A DNA stretch of 64,000 nucleotides, taken from contig MCFG01000031.1 of assembly GCA_002104895.1 (NCBI GenBank), positions 58,501-122,500 of the forward strand, given 5' to 3'. Shown here piece by piece: positions 1 through 13,100 of this stretch. Position 1 is the first letter of the stretch. Every line of letters starts with the position of its first letter. Both the position numbers and the translations under genes were made by a program. This DNA is from Anaeromyces robustus (taxonomy: Eukaryota > Neocallimastigomycota > Neocallimastigomycetes > Neocallimastigales > Neocallimastigaceae). The notes beneath the pieces were generated by a model that made no database searches, had not been told where the DNA came from, and saw only the letters and a program-made list of their open reading frames with translations.

Positions 1-957
1 CACCAAGAATTCAAAAACCATTATGGTTAACGATGATGACTTTCCCAGGAGAAAAAAAATCATGTTGTAATATATTAATATCAGAATTTTGTAGATTGAT
101 TAATAAACTAGATATTAAAAAAACAGGTTTCTTTTTATCAAAAGTTTTAACATCTGTTTTAGTTTATCATATTTCTTGGGTAACTACTGTAGCGTCATCA
201 ATGTATACGGAATCAAAGGATAAACGTAAAAGTTCCAAACAATTAAATCCTTATTTAGAGCAATTAAGTAATTTATATGGTAATTTAGGGACTAAAAAAA
301 TATCTAGGACTATTATTACTGGAAACCAAGATAAACATTTGATCCAAAAATTATTATATATATTAACATATTTTATTCGTTGTAGTGAACTTCATGAACA
401 TATTGAATATATTCAAAATTTAAATAGACAAGAAAGTTATTGTAGTTCTATTCGAAGTGATAGTTTATTATCAACATTTTCTAATTCTGCAGCTTCATTA
501 AATCAGACAGATCAATTAGATTCAAAATTTAGACTTTATGCTGAACCAGATGTTAATGGCTATAAAAGTAATAGAAATAGTACTCTTAGTATGAATGTGA
601 ATATTAATGTTAATGTAAATAATAATGCTCCCTTAGAAGAAACTACAAGTAATAATAGTATTAATAAAGAAAGTACAGATAAATCAATAGATAATACTGA
701 TCAAGAAAGTTCTGATAGTAATTTAAATCAACAAAGTAATATAGGAATATCAAATTTGAATTATCAGAATAGTAATACAGTAAAACATTCTATGTTAACA
801 GAAAAATTAATATTATCTTCAGATATTAATTTATCAAAATTGGCAGAAAGTGAAGCTAAGAAGAATTTAACAAAAGAATTAGTATCAGTACCACTTCCAA
901 AGTAAGTATATATATATATATATATTTTGTAATTTTGCGAAAGAAAAATATTTTTTA

Positions 958-1000
<43 letters not shown>

Positions 1001-3543
1001 TATATTTTTGAATATAAATAAATATTTTTTATATTATATATATATATATATATATATTTATTTTTGAATATAAATAAATATTTTTTATATTATATATATA
1101 TATATATATTTATTTTTGAATATAAATAAATATTAATATTAATATTAATTCATGAATTTTTTTTTATATAAATATATTTATATATTTATACAATAATAAT
1201 TTATTATTATTTTATAAGAACATTAATTACTCGTACAGTACCTGATTGTTTTGCAGATGAATATCTCAGATATAATCCTGTAACTATGAATCCTATACCA
1301 CAAAATGCATCAGAATCTGTAAATATACCAATTAATTCAAATCAAAGTAAGAAAACTCATGGTTTACCTTCTTTAAATGATAATTCAAATTCTTATTCTC
1401 ATTTTGATTCATCATATACCACTAGATTAAAACATTTATCAGCAAATGATATTCATTTAGTATCACCTATGGTTCAAGAATTTCAAACTAATAATCATTT
1501 ACAACAATATATACCAAAACTTACACCAAAAAGTAGTCAAATGAATCTTTCTCCAATATCATCACCTGTCAATTCATTTTCACCATCATTTTCACAATCT
1601 TCTTCATCTCCTTCTCTTTCAATATCACCGATGAGTATTTACGATAATAAAGGTCATCAATTATCTTCATCACCTTCTGTTAATCAACATATATCAAAAT
1701 CTTCTAATTGTATTACCCCTAATGATCAATTACAATATCGATCTTTTGGTCGTTCATTATTAGCTGATTATTGTAGTAATGGATATCAATCTGATTTTGC
1801 TTTAATGGGTTGTTCACGATTTAGTATTGAAAGAATAAAAAGAGATTTAGAGGCTTCCATAAGGTATTCCTACTTTAGTAAATCAATTAGTCATTCCACT
1901 TGTATTATTGCAGATGTTGATAATTATCAATGCCATATTATAGAATGTATTTTAGATGATTCCGTAGAAGTAGATAATGAAATTGGTATTGATGATTTAG
2001 AAAATGAAGAATTAAGAAAATATCATTTAGATAATGATAATAATAAAACAAATAATGGTGGTTCATTAAAAGGTTCAAATAGTTGTAAAAATAGTATGCA
2101 AAATAATGTCCCAAGTATTGAAATTAATAGTAGTAAAGTTATGAAAAATAATAGTAATCGAAATAGTAATCATCGATATAGTATAAATAATACTAATAAT
2201 AATAATATAAATATTAGTAATGGTCGGTATTTAAGTTCAAATTATAGAATGGGTAATCATAGTAATGCCAGTAGTTTTGATGATAATAAAATTTCACATG
2301 AAAATAGTTGTCCTTCTATTAATATTAATAATATTAATTCTTCTGGTATACCAATTAATATTAAAAGTAGTAATCGATCTTCATTAAATCTCAGAAGAAA
2401 TCATGATTATCATCATAATTCTTGTTCACCTTATGAATCAACATCTTTATCCCTTTCTTATAATAGACGTCATCAAGCTCAAGTATTTATACCAACCATT
2501 ACTTCTAATTCAAATTCTTCATCTGATTTATCTCCATTAAAATTTAGAATTGATAGACCACAAGCTTCCAATTTTATAATAAAAATGTTAACTGAATTAA
2601 AAGGTAAATATATCTATATACATAAAAAAAAAAAGAATAAAAAAATAAAAGATTAAAAGTTTATAAAAAAAAAAAAAATATATATTCATATTAGTATTAT
2701 ATATATTTTAATTTTTTTTTTTTAATTATTATTTTATTATTATTATTTTTTATATTTTACATTAATTAATATATATATATATATTATGTTTTACTGTAAC
2801 AGGTTTATATAATAGTGGATTACCACCAGAAACTGTAAGTAATTTATTTAAAAATAAAACACACACACACACACAAAAAAAAAAAAAAATGCTTTTATTA
2901 TTTAATGAATATTTAAATAAGTAAAATAAAATATTAATTTATATAAATATATAAATAAATATATTATATATATGAATAATAAATTTAGTGTACAATGTTT
3001 ATAGAAGATCAATTAAAAGCATTATGTTATGAAAGTATATTAGTTGCATCATTTTTAAAGGATAAAAAGGAATTATTAGATACTGATTTAATTAAAACTT
3101 GCTCAGAAGTAGGGTAATTATTATTATATTATTATAAATAATATGAATTAATATAAAACAATATACAAAAAATAATTATGATTATTATAATAATTATTAT
3201 ATAAATTAATTGTTTTATTTTATATATTTTTTTTAACAATTTTATTTAATAAAATAATAATAATAATAATAATAATTATAATAATAATAAAAAAAAAAAA
3301 TAAAGACTTGATACATCTGATATACCATTAATTACATCAATATTAAGTATTAATGATGAACGTTACTTACGAATTAAAAATACCAATATATCACCAAGTA
3401 GTTCGTTTAGTAGTAGTTCAAAAAAAAGTGGAAATTCAAATTCATATAAAGATTATTCTTCATCTTTTGCATCATCTTTATCTTCTTCTTTACTAAATCA
3501 ACGTTTTTCAACTCGTTTGAAACAAAAATTTTCACAACATTAA
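1..3543 (+). CDS. FNIP: Folliculin-interacting protein (FNIP family), 5' end outside window
   Basis: Five exons are inferred: 1-901 (reading frame from base 3), 1219-2603, 2803-2834, 2989-3113 and 3306-3543, with introns GTAAGT..AAG, GTAAAT..CAG, GTAAGT..TAG and GTAATT..AAG. All phases agree and give about 892 residues plus a missing N-terminus. Visible family signatures are an LTSVLVYHISWV segment, NPYLEQLSNLYGNLG, the ILTYFIRCSEL block, FGRSLLADYC with a nearby DFALMG, and a C-terminal block spread over exons 3-5 (GLYNSGLPPET, then the segment starting CTMFIEDQLKAL). These match FNIP1/FNIP2 as I recall them, namely the DENN-type C-terminal half. FNIP partners folliculin (FLCN) in a RagC/D GTPase-activating complex at lysosome or vacuole membranes that links amino acid supply to TORC1; the yeast counterpart is Lst4. 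Between the conserved blocks lie long Ser/Asn-rich, probably disordered insertions. The last exon ends in a basic Ser-rich tail. Family assignment is strong; the start lies upstream of base 1. Confidence 0.87.
940..1136 (+). repeat. Tandem repeat inside FNIP intron 1
   Basis: About three imperfect copies, each roughly 60 bases, combine a TTTTTGAATATAAATAAATA core with a following (TA)n run. They lie wholly inside the intron 902-1218. Confidence 0.7.
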
Positions 3544-3904
3544 ATTTTAAATAATTAAAAAAAAAAAAAATATGATTATTATTAATATTTTTTTTTTCTT
3601 TCATTATTAAAAAGTATTTGTTGGTTTTAATTATTAGTTTTTTTTAGATTTTTAATTTAATTATCTTTTTTTTTTTCTTCTTTTTTAACAATCATAATTA
3701 TTAATTATTTTTTCTTACTTTAATTTTTTTTATTTTATTTTTTTCTTTTTTCTTTTTTTTTTTTTTTTTTAGTAATTTTTAAACATTTTAAAAACAGATG
3801 GAATTTTTTTTTTTTTTTCTTTAAAAAAGTGTTTGTCTATTCATATAAAATATAGAAAAACAAAAAACAAAAACAAAACAAAAACAAAAACAAAAAAATT
3901 AAAA

Positions 3905-3938
<34 letters not shown>

Positions 3939-6020
3939 AAACAAAACAAAACAAAAAAAAAAAAATTTAACAGATATATATATAATATAATTATTTAACA
4001 AATGTCAAATGTTTTATATATACATATATATATATATATAGATAATAATAATAAATAATAGTAAAAAAAAAAAAAAAAAAAAAAAAGAAATCTATTATAT
4101 TTTTAATCAATTAATTAATATTTATAAATTTATTATAATACTATAAATTATCTTAATAAAGTAATAATGATAATAGTGATACTACTAATATTAATCTATT
4201 TATACTAATTATATAATTATAAAAAAAAATATATCTATATATATATATAATAAAATGAAATAAAATTTTATATCTAAATATATATGAATTTTTATTTTTA
4301 TTTTTTTTTTATTTTTTATTTTTCATAAATAAAAATTACAGTGTTTTAATGTGTAGTGGGATATCTTTTTTATATATCTTTTTTATTAGTATTGAAAATA
4401 TTTTAATCTATATCTATAAAATACATATTATACATTTTTTTACTGACACTGTCTATCGTTATTTGAACGGAGACGTTATTATCTTTGACGAAAATTTATA
4501 TTTGAAATATATATAGAGAGCGTCAAAGGTGATAATCCATAAAGTTAATATTCCTTTTTTTAAATATATTCCAGGATTATAATTAATCATATATATATAT
4601 ATATAGATATATATATATTTTCAAAATAAACAATTTATTTATGAAATATCATTATTTATTTCGATTTTTATAAAAAACGTAATATTCTTATTTTACATTA
4701 GATATCTTTATATGTCTATATGTATTTTTAAAAAATTAAATAAATAAATAAAAGAAAAAAATTTTTTTATTTATTTAATATTTAATTTTAAACTAAATTA
4801 TAATTATTCTTATTTAAATTTAAATCATCATTGATAGTTATTTATTTCCTTGTCTACCGAAGAATATAAATATAAATGATTTCGTGGTAGGCTTTATTAA
4901 AAATTTATTGAATACTAAGAAATTTTTTCACCACAAGTGCAGTATATTAGAGAAAAATCTTGTATATGTAGATTATTTTGATAATTCATATTTACATTCA
5001 ATGTAAATAATAGCTTTTTTAATTGAATTTTTTTCGTAAAAGTGTCTATCAATAAAATACTTACCTTTTAATTTCTTTTTATAAAAGACCTTTTAATTTT
5101 TTTCTTTAATGTATGAGATTCTTTAATTTATGAATAATAATAAGGTATATTAGGTCATTAGTTCCTTAATAATATAAGATGATTTTTTTCCACTTATTGA
5201 AACAACTTATTTATTTAAGCAATAGCGCAAATCGCTGAAAAGGGAGTAAACCCAAGTTCAAAAGCTATAATATAAGTGCAAGCATTAATTTAAAATACTA
5301 ATAATATCGGACGAAAGAATATTTATTTTAAGAACTAATGGAATATTATAATAGAAGAGAAAATGAGAGAATGAATTTGAGTTGATGTTAATGTTAAAAT
5401 CAACAAAATGGATATCAAGATATTTATATAGCAAGATGTTTTAGGAATTCTGTGAATATCAAGAAATAATGTTAGGTCAGAATAGTTTAAGAGGGGTGTG
5501 TGTTATTATTATTTTATCATAAACAATATATTTAACATCCTTTAATTTTATTATTTTTTTGACCGAGGAATGATAAAAATATAAAAGTAATTATATATGT
5601 ATTATATACTAACAAAGAATGTTAATAATAGACTTTTAAAAATTTCTATATATCCTTTGTTTAATTTATTTATTTACTTATTTTATAAGATAATAATTCT
5701 TGTATAACGTATATCAACATTATTTTATTTTAAAGAGTTTATCATTTTACTTAGTTTTTATTTATTATACTTATTATATAGTAATGTCAATGTTTTAAAA
5801 TTTTTAATTTAATATAAAATTGTATGAAATATTAATTATTAAAGTATTATTTTAAATTAAAAATCGGATGAAATAACGAATAAATTTAAAGGAATTTTAC
5901 TATTATTCTGCTCTATTTACAATCAATATTATTTAATATACATATTATTATTATTTTTATTATTATTATTTTAAAAAAATAAAGACTTTTTTTTTATGTG
6001 GAAAATACCTTTATTATTAT
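3544..6020. other. Intergenic region, partly less AT-rich
   Basis: No gene is supportable. 3544-4440 is low-complexity A/T with poly(A) and poly(T) runs (for example 3910-3936). From about 4440 to 5520 the base composition is visibly richer in G and C than the flanks, with no long open frame. It includes two imperfect hairpins (4476-4538 and 4854-4890) and a short patch near 5220-5280 that could be translated for 15-20 codons on either strand. This suggests a decayed element or an unrecognised RNA, but I cannot identify it. Confidence 0.5.
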
Positions 6021-6174
6021 TTTTGATGGTAGGTATATAAAGTTTCATGAGGAAAAATATATAATAGAAGATATTTTTGATGGTATATAAAGTTTTATAA
6101 GGAAAAATATATAATAAAAGATATTTTTGATGGTATATAAGGTTTCATGAGGAAAAATATATAACAAAAGAAAA
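6021..6174 (+). repeat. Three direct repeats just upstream of the hydrolase gene
   Basis: Three copies of a 50-base unit (the first carries a 4-base insertion) begin TTTTGATGGTATATAA, followed by a TTTCATGAGGAAAAATATAT core. They start at 6021, 6075 and 6125 and end 13 bases before the ATG at 6188. The position suggests the 5' leader or promoter; a regulatory role is only inferred. Confidence 0.85.
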
Positions 6175-6187
6175 TAAATAAAAAAAA

Positions 6188-7333
6188 ATGGTTTATGAAA
6201 ATATTAATTCAATACAACAATATAATTTTCAAATTAATAGAGTTTTAACCTATGGCGAACTTGCCTGTGATATGGAAGTTGTTCGAGAAAAATGTAAAAA
6301 TATAAAGACATTTGATGAATGGATAGAAGTATGGAATTCTATCGGTGAAACTTCAAAACAAAAGAATAACTATTTAAAGGCAGCCTATGCCTTTAGAATG
6401 GCGGAGTTTTTTATGAAATCAACAGATAGTAAAAAAGAGAAAATATATAAAGAATGTATAGATTGTTTTTATAAAGCTTTTGATAATGAATTACACATTC
6501 CATATAAAAAATATTCTATTCCATTTGAAAATAAAGTATTAAATTGTATTAGAATGACTCCTAAAAGTTCGAAAGGGATATTACTTGTATGTGGTGGGTA
6601 TGACTCGTTTATTGAAGAATTTGTATTTCAAGTCTATGATTTGGTTCAACAAGGATATGATATTATATTATTTGAAGGTCCTGGACAAGGAGAATGTTTA
6701 CTTTATAAATTATATTTTAGATATAATTTTGAAGATGCCACTTCTGCTATTTTAAATTATTTCAATATTCAAAAATGTGCTATGATAGGTATTTCATGGG
6801 GAGGTTATTTTGCTATGCGTAGTGCTGCTTTTGAAAAAAGAATTGAAGCCGTGATTGCCTACGATGTATTAGATAATGGATTTGAAGTGATGACCAATAT
6901 ATTTCCTTCTTTAATTTGTAAAATTGTTCGTCATGCCTACACTCATAAAAAAATAACATTTTTAAATAATATTGTAAAATTTTTAATGAAAAAAAGTGTT
7001 ATTGCCGATTGGGCATTTAGTCAAGGCATGTATATTACTGGAACATCAACCCCTTATGAATTTTATACTAATTTATCAAAACATACACTAAATGATATTA
7101 CTGATAAAATTACTCAAGATGTTTTATTATTAGCAGGAGAAAAAGATCATTATGTTCCTATTCAACAATATTATCGTTTAAAAGAAAATCTTTCAAATGC
7201 ACATTCCTTAACATGTAAATTATTTACTGTAAAAGAAGGTGGTGAACAACATTGTCAAATTGGAAATCATCATATAGCCATTGATTATATTGTTTGTTGG
7301 CTTAATGACACTTTTATGAAAAACGAAAATTAA
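6188..7333 (+). CDS. Alpha/beta hydrolase, bacterial-type, intronless
   Basis: This uninterrupted 381-residue frame encodes a serine hydrolase of the alpha/beta fold. Residues 1-120 form an alpha-helical N-terminal region. The catalytic domain follows: an LLVCGGYDS strand-turn near 132-140, an EGPGQGE motif at 163-169 as in the dihydropseudooxynicotine hydrolase/FrsA-like group, the nucleophile elbow GISWGGY with Ser203, a candidate acid Asp320 in GEKDHYVP, and a candidate base His355 in GGEQH (His361 is nearby). The substrate is unknown; an ester or C-C bond hydrolase is possible. There is no signal peptide, so it is probably cytosolic. The absence of introns, while most multi-domain genes here have several, and the resemblance to proteins I associate with Firmicutes suggest bacterial origin; this is inference. 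Three 50-base repeats sit directly upstream. The start is the first ATG in frame and follows an A-rich leader. Confidence 0.87.
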   Translation: MVYENINSIQQYNFQINRVLTYGELACDMEVVREKCKNIKTFDEWIEVWNSIGETSKQKNNYLKAAYAFRMAEFFMKSTDSKKEKIYKECIDCFYKAFDNELHIPYKKYSIPFENKVLNCIRMTPKSSKGILLVCGGYDSFIEEFVFQVYDLVQQGYDIILFEGPGQGECLLYKLYFRYNFEDATSAILNYFNIQKCAMIGISWGGYFAMRSAAFEKRIEAVIAYDVLDNGFEVMTNIFPSLICKIVRHAYTHKKITFLNNIVKFLMKKSVIADWAFSQGMYITGTSTPYEFYTNLSKHTLNDITDKITQDVLLLAGEKDHYVPIQQYYRLKENLSNAHSLTCKLFTVKEGGEQHCQIGNHHIAIDYIVCWLNDTFMKNEN

Positions 7334-8219
7334 TATATATATATATATTTAAATATGTATTTAAAATATCAATATATCTATAATTTTTTTTTGAATTTTT
7401 ATGCATACATATATTTTAAATGAAAATATTATTTAAAGAAAATAATTATTAATGGTGTGATTGCTTACCCAGCAAATCTTTATTGTATTATTTAAAGAAA
7501 ACAGTCATTAATGATGTGATTACCCAGCAAAACTTTTTTTTTTTTTTTTATTTAAAGATATTTTTTTTTTTCTATCTTAAAATTATCAATTATAATATTA
7601 ATATTATCAAAACTTTTATTATTTAAAAGACTAATACAATAGTATTATATTATAACTTTTTTTTTTTTATTTTTTTTTTTTTTTGTAACAATTTTTTATA
7701 TTAAAAGAAATTTTTGATTTTGGTTAATACTGTTTAAAAGGAATAAAGATAAATTTTTATAATTAAATCTTGGTAACAAAAAAAAAAAAAATTATTATTA
7801 TTATTATTAACTTATTTACTTATTTCCATAATTATTCATTCATTAACTTGTCTATTCAATCTATTTAATTATTATTACTTTTATTTAATTAATTAATTAT
7901 ATATTCATTTACTATATTTACTTTTATATTATTATTTTTGGGTTTTGATTATTTTAAATTTTCTTTTTTTTTTTTTTTTTGGTATTGGTAGTCGATTCAT
8001 AAAAATAAATAAAAAAAAAAAAAAAAAATAATTAAAAATAAAAATAAAAATAAAATAAAATAAAATAAAATAAAAGAATATTAAAAAAAAAAAAAAATAA
8101 AATAAAATAAAATAAATAATCTATAATATTTTTTTATTATTTTTATTATATTATTTTTATTAATATTTTTTTATTGTTTATTTAAATTAAATTATTAATA
8201 TTAACATTAATATTATAGT

Positions 8220-8252
<33 letters not shown>

Positions 8253-8263
8253 TTTTTTTTAAT
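7334..8263. other. Convergent intergenic region between hydrolase and sirtuin
   Basis: A/T-rich 3' flanks of two convergent genes. Apart from the direct repeat at 7429-7537 it holds only poly(A), poly(T) and (AAAAT)n runs. Confidence 0.7.
7429..7537 (+). repeat. Two-copy direct repeat, about 50 bp
   Basis: Copies at 7429-7480 and 7488-7537 share TTATTTAAAGAAAA, then ATTAATG-TGTGATT and TACCCAGCAAA. The second copy lacks a few bases (GCT before TACCC). Composition is less AT-rich than the flanks. The function is unknown. Confidence 0.8.
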
Positions 8264-10118
8264 TTAATTAAAGTATTTATTTGCACATTCAATTTCGTTA
8301 TTGTATATTTCCATTAATTCATCTTCCCATCCTAAAGCTTGTGCTAATTCTATACAACCTTTATCACAATCACCCAAATATAAAACATCTCTTTTATATT
8401 GATTTCCTGAAAATATATATTCAGTACTTGAGCTATCGCATAATAATTCGGATTCAAAAATTTCTGGTAATGTATTATTAATTAAACATCTTGGTATCTT
8501 TTTTGAAACTGATTTTATTATTGATGCAAAAGGATAAACCTAAAATAAAAAATAATTATTAATAATAATAATAAAAAAAAATAATATTAATTATGATTAG
8601 AATTTATTAAAAATTATTTAAATTGATATTTAATTATAAAAAAATTTTTTTTTATTCTTTTTCTTATTATAATTATTATTAATTTGTTTATTTATTTATT
8701 TAGTAAATTTAATGATTAATTGATTACTTACTTTGAGTGAAGTACCTAATATTAACAATAAATCACATTTTGGAATGTCTTCATGAAGTGATTTGAAAAA
8801 TTTTGATGGAAGATTTTCTTTAAAGAATATAACACCAGGCTTCACATAACCTTGACATTTTGGACATACAATTGGATTTTCTCCTTTAAATAATCTTTCT
8901 TTATACCATGACTGTGAATAAATTGCTCCACAAGATTCTTTTTCTGAAGTACCAACACAATAAGATTGATGGAAACTTCCATGTGATTCAATAATACGGT
9001 TGCTATCTAATCTTGTTTGGTAATCTAAACCATCAATATTTTGAGTATAATGTCTTAATAATATATTATGATTATTCAATAATTTTATGAAACAATGTGC
9101 TATAGTTGGCCTATATAAAATTATTATAATAATAGGAATAAAATATAAAAAAAAAAAAATTATATAAGTATATATATATATTATATATATTATTTATTAT
9201 ATATTATTATTATTATTATTATTATTTTGTAATAATTTATATTATATTAAAAGGAAAAAAAAAATTATAAATAACAATATTATTTTATTATTACTTTATG
9301 TTTTGAGGATAAATTTCTTTTGCAAACATTGTAAAAGGTTTTGGATTTGTTTTAAAATATTCTAAGTCGAATATAGCTTCTGGATAAGGAATATTATATT
9401 TTTCTACATTTGCATAAACTCCACGGTCAGCACTTCTAAAATCAGGTATTTCAGCATTCGTGGATATACCAGCACCACTCATTACTATAATATTTTTACA
9501 ATCATGATCTTTGATATATTGTGCTATACCAGCTAAAGATTCTTCTTCTAAAACCTTTACCATTGTATTCATATCAATATTTAAATCTTGACATATACCA
9601 GCATCAAAATTTTTTATTCTTGATTCAAATCTTCCTATAACTGAAGATATTCTTTCACCAACTCTTAATATAAAACTTCTTCTTTTATTAAATAATTCTG
9701 AAGACGATATAGATTCATTTCTAATACTTCTTAAGTTTAACAATTCTTCTTCTTTTAATGTTGAAAAATCTGGAACACTCCTATAAGCATTTCTTTTATT
9801 AATTCTATTTTCATTATATTCAACATTGTTATTATCAAAATGATTTTCGAAAGTAACATTTAAATCATTTAAAGTTTCTGTAGATTCATCACTATAGTTT
9901 CCACTATTTAAATTTTCACTATTATTTTTATTTTTTGTTGATATTGTTGATGCTGTTGAAGGTGACGACGAACTTGACCTTGAACTTGCACTACTTATCG
10001 TAGTTACAGAATTTGTTCTTATTAAAGGATCAGACCTTCTTTTTCTTAATTTTGACAATAAACTGTCATGAATTTTCATTTTAAAAATTTCTACATTAAT
10101 AGCATTTAAATCACACAT
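8264..10118 (-). CDS. Sirtuin, NAD-dependent protein deacylase (class I, Hst2/SIRT2-like)
   Basis: Three exons are inferred: 10118-9295, 9110-8732 and 8539-8264, with donors GTAATA and GTAAGT and acceptors TAG. Phases agree and give 492 residues. Residues 1-195 are a Ser/Asn-rich, probably disordered extension. The Sir2 core follows: GAGIST 215-220 and PDFRS 225-229 (NAD site), TQNID 297-301, catalytic His318 in ESHGSFH, zinc cysteines 326, 335, 357 and 360, GTSL 397-400, and a C-terminal DVLYLGDCD block. All catalytic residues are present, so the enzyme should be active. Sirtuins remove acyl groups from lysine using NAD; the Hst2/SIRT2 group acts on histones or tubulin, in the cytosol or nucleus. 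The long N-terminal extension is unusual. The chosen start is the first ATG of the open frame; Met14 is an alternative. Confidence 0.92.
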
Positions 10119-13100
10119 TTCATTTTTTTTTTTTTTTTCTCTTTTTTTTTATTTTTTTATTTTTTTATTTTTTTATTATTAAATATATAATTGAATTTTA
10201 TGTTATATAAATTATGAAAGTATATGAATTATTTTTTTTTATAAAAATAGAAAATTACGAATAACGATAATTATTGTTGAAAAATATATATAAAAATAAT
10301 AGAAAAAAAAAAGCTATTTATTTTATTTATTTAATTTTTTAATATTAAATATTTTAAATATTTAATAATAAAATGTTAATATTTATGTTATATAAATTAC
10401 TATATATATATTTTTTTAATTTGTAATATTGAGTTAATATGTCTTCATATAAATTAATACTACAATTGTACTACTATTATTGTTAATTATCCATAACATG
10501 TACAAAGTAAGTTAAACTTGTATAAAATAATTTTTAAATATATATATTGCTATATATATATATATTATAAAATATTGATTATATTTTAATGTATATAATA
10601 TTCAAATATTGTTTTTATTTCAAATTATCTTTTAATTTTTTAATAAGTGCGGTTGACTTTATTTTTAATTTATTAAATTCTAATACATATTATGAACACG
10701 CGTTTTTAAAAAATATAAAACTTTGGATTAATTTATTAAAAAATATAACATGTTGATATATTTATTTGATTCTTTATAATAATTATATAATTTTTCAGTA
10801 ATTAAAAATAATAAATTATTCTATATTATTATTATTATTACTATTATTTTACTTATATTTTACTTATATTATTATTATTATTATTATTTATTTATATAGA
10901 TAATAATATTTTATGAGTTTTAAAATTTTGTTTAAGTAAAATATATATATTATTTGAATTAACAAGTAAAATTTGATAGATAGTGTGAATATTTATTATA
11001 TAAATTGCTAATTCTTTAAAATATACATTTAATTATTATATATAGTTTATTATATATATTTGCCAATAATAAGTAATAAATTACTATATATTTATTTATA
11101 CTACTTTTTTACATAAATATAAATATATTTATTTTTCTTGGTGATTTTCAATCACTATTTTTATTTTTTTTCTTATTTTTAATATATATTTCTTTTTCTT
11201 TTTCTTTTCCTTTTTTCTTTTTTTTTTTATTATTTTTATTTTTTTTAATTTTTTTTAATTTTTTTTAATTTTATTATTATTATTATTATTTTACTTAATT
11301 TTTATTATATTTAATAAAAATGAATTTTAAATAATTATTTGTTAAGAAAAAAGAAACAAAGAAAAAAAAATATTTAACTTTTTTAGTGTTACTCTTTTAT
11401 ATATATATTATATATATAAAATAAAAAAATAAAATAAAATATTTATAATGATTGATAGTAATTAAATGTTTTTTTTTTATTTTTATAATTTTTATCTATT
11501 TTATAAAATATATATTAAATTTTTTTATTTTTATTTTATTATATATATAATTTATATATATTATATATATGATTTAATATTTATTTTTTTACATATTAAT
11601 TTAAAAAAAAAAAAAAATAAAAGAAGTAGAATATTTTAATAAAAAATATTTATATATTAAAGTTATAACTATTATATAGTTTTAAGAAGATTTCCTTTAT
11701 GCAATAATATTGAAATATATTATAATATATTATTGTAATATATTTACAATAGTATTAATAGTATATAAATACTATTATATATTAATAATTAAATATAATT
11801 GTAATATATTGTAATTAAATTAATAATATTAAATACACATATATTATATATTATTATAAATAAAATATTAATGGTAAAATATAAAAAAATAGTTTTTTAA
11901 AAAAATTAGTAAATAAAATTTTGTTTTACATAATATTTATTCACTTTATAATTATTTTTTTAATTTATATTGTTTTTATTATACTAAATTAATTTTATAT
12001 TTTAAGTATAAAATAAGTATATATTATATTACTATTATACATATATTAATAATATATTATTTATTATATTTATTATAATTTTTTTACCTTTTTTATTTTA
12101 AAAATTTAAAAAAAATATTTTATAAATAATAATTAATATAAATATATAATTAATAGGATTATAAATATAATATATAAATATAATATATAAATATATATAA
12201 TTAATATATTAAAAATTATTTAAATTATTTCTTTTTTTATAAATAAATAAAAATTGAACAAACATATGAAAATTGAAAAAATATCATATAAAATGTAAAA
12301 TTATTAAAATTATTTTACTGAAAAAGAAACAGCTTAAAAACCTTGTTTTTTAACCAGTACCCTGAAAATTAAACATACACTAAAAAAAGTAAAAAAGTAA
12401 TATATGTAAAATTTATTATAATTTTGATATAGTTTTATTATTTAATATATAATTTTTTTTTTGTTTTTTGTTATTTTTTTTTTATTTAAATATATATATT
12501 ATTATTTAAATATTCATTCACTTATTAATTATTCATTAAATTACTAAACTAATTTATTTAATAAGTAGGTATTTTATTAAAACCATATGAATAGTTTGAA
12601 ATGTATTTTTACTTAATATTCAGCTATTACTGTTATTAATAATTATTAATATTAAACTTTTATTTAAAATATTTTTCAAAAAAAAAAAAAAAAGATAATA
12701 ATAATTAATTTTAAAAACATAAAAACTTTTAAATATGAAATTATATATTTATAAAGTTTTTTTTTTTCTATTTTTTTTTATCTCTGATAATATAGAGCAT
12801 TCTATGTAACGATTTTTCTTAACATCTATATTAATGTTGTAAGATAGATTTAAAAAAAAAAATTAAATTTTTTTAACTATTATAAATATAATTAATTGTA
12901 TTTTATAATATATTTTATATTTAAAAAATTATAATTAAAAGATAGAGTTAAAGAATAAAATGAAATATATATATATAAAAGATTTTTTTTTATATAACAT
13001 TTAAGACTTGTCTTTTTATTATTATCAACTATAACTATTGTACATTGTACATTAATTGATTACGTAAAATGCATTGGAATATAGAAAAAAAAATTCTTTT

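Noticed and set aside
5220-5290. Possible tRNA because of an AGTTCAAAAGC stretch resembling a B box
   Set aside because: No acceptor stem, anticodon arm or A box could be arranged around it.
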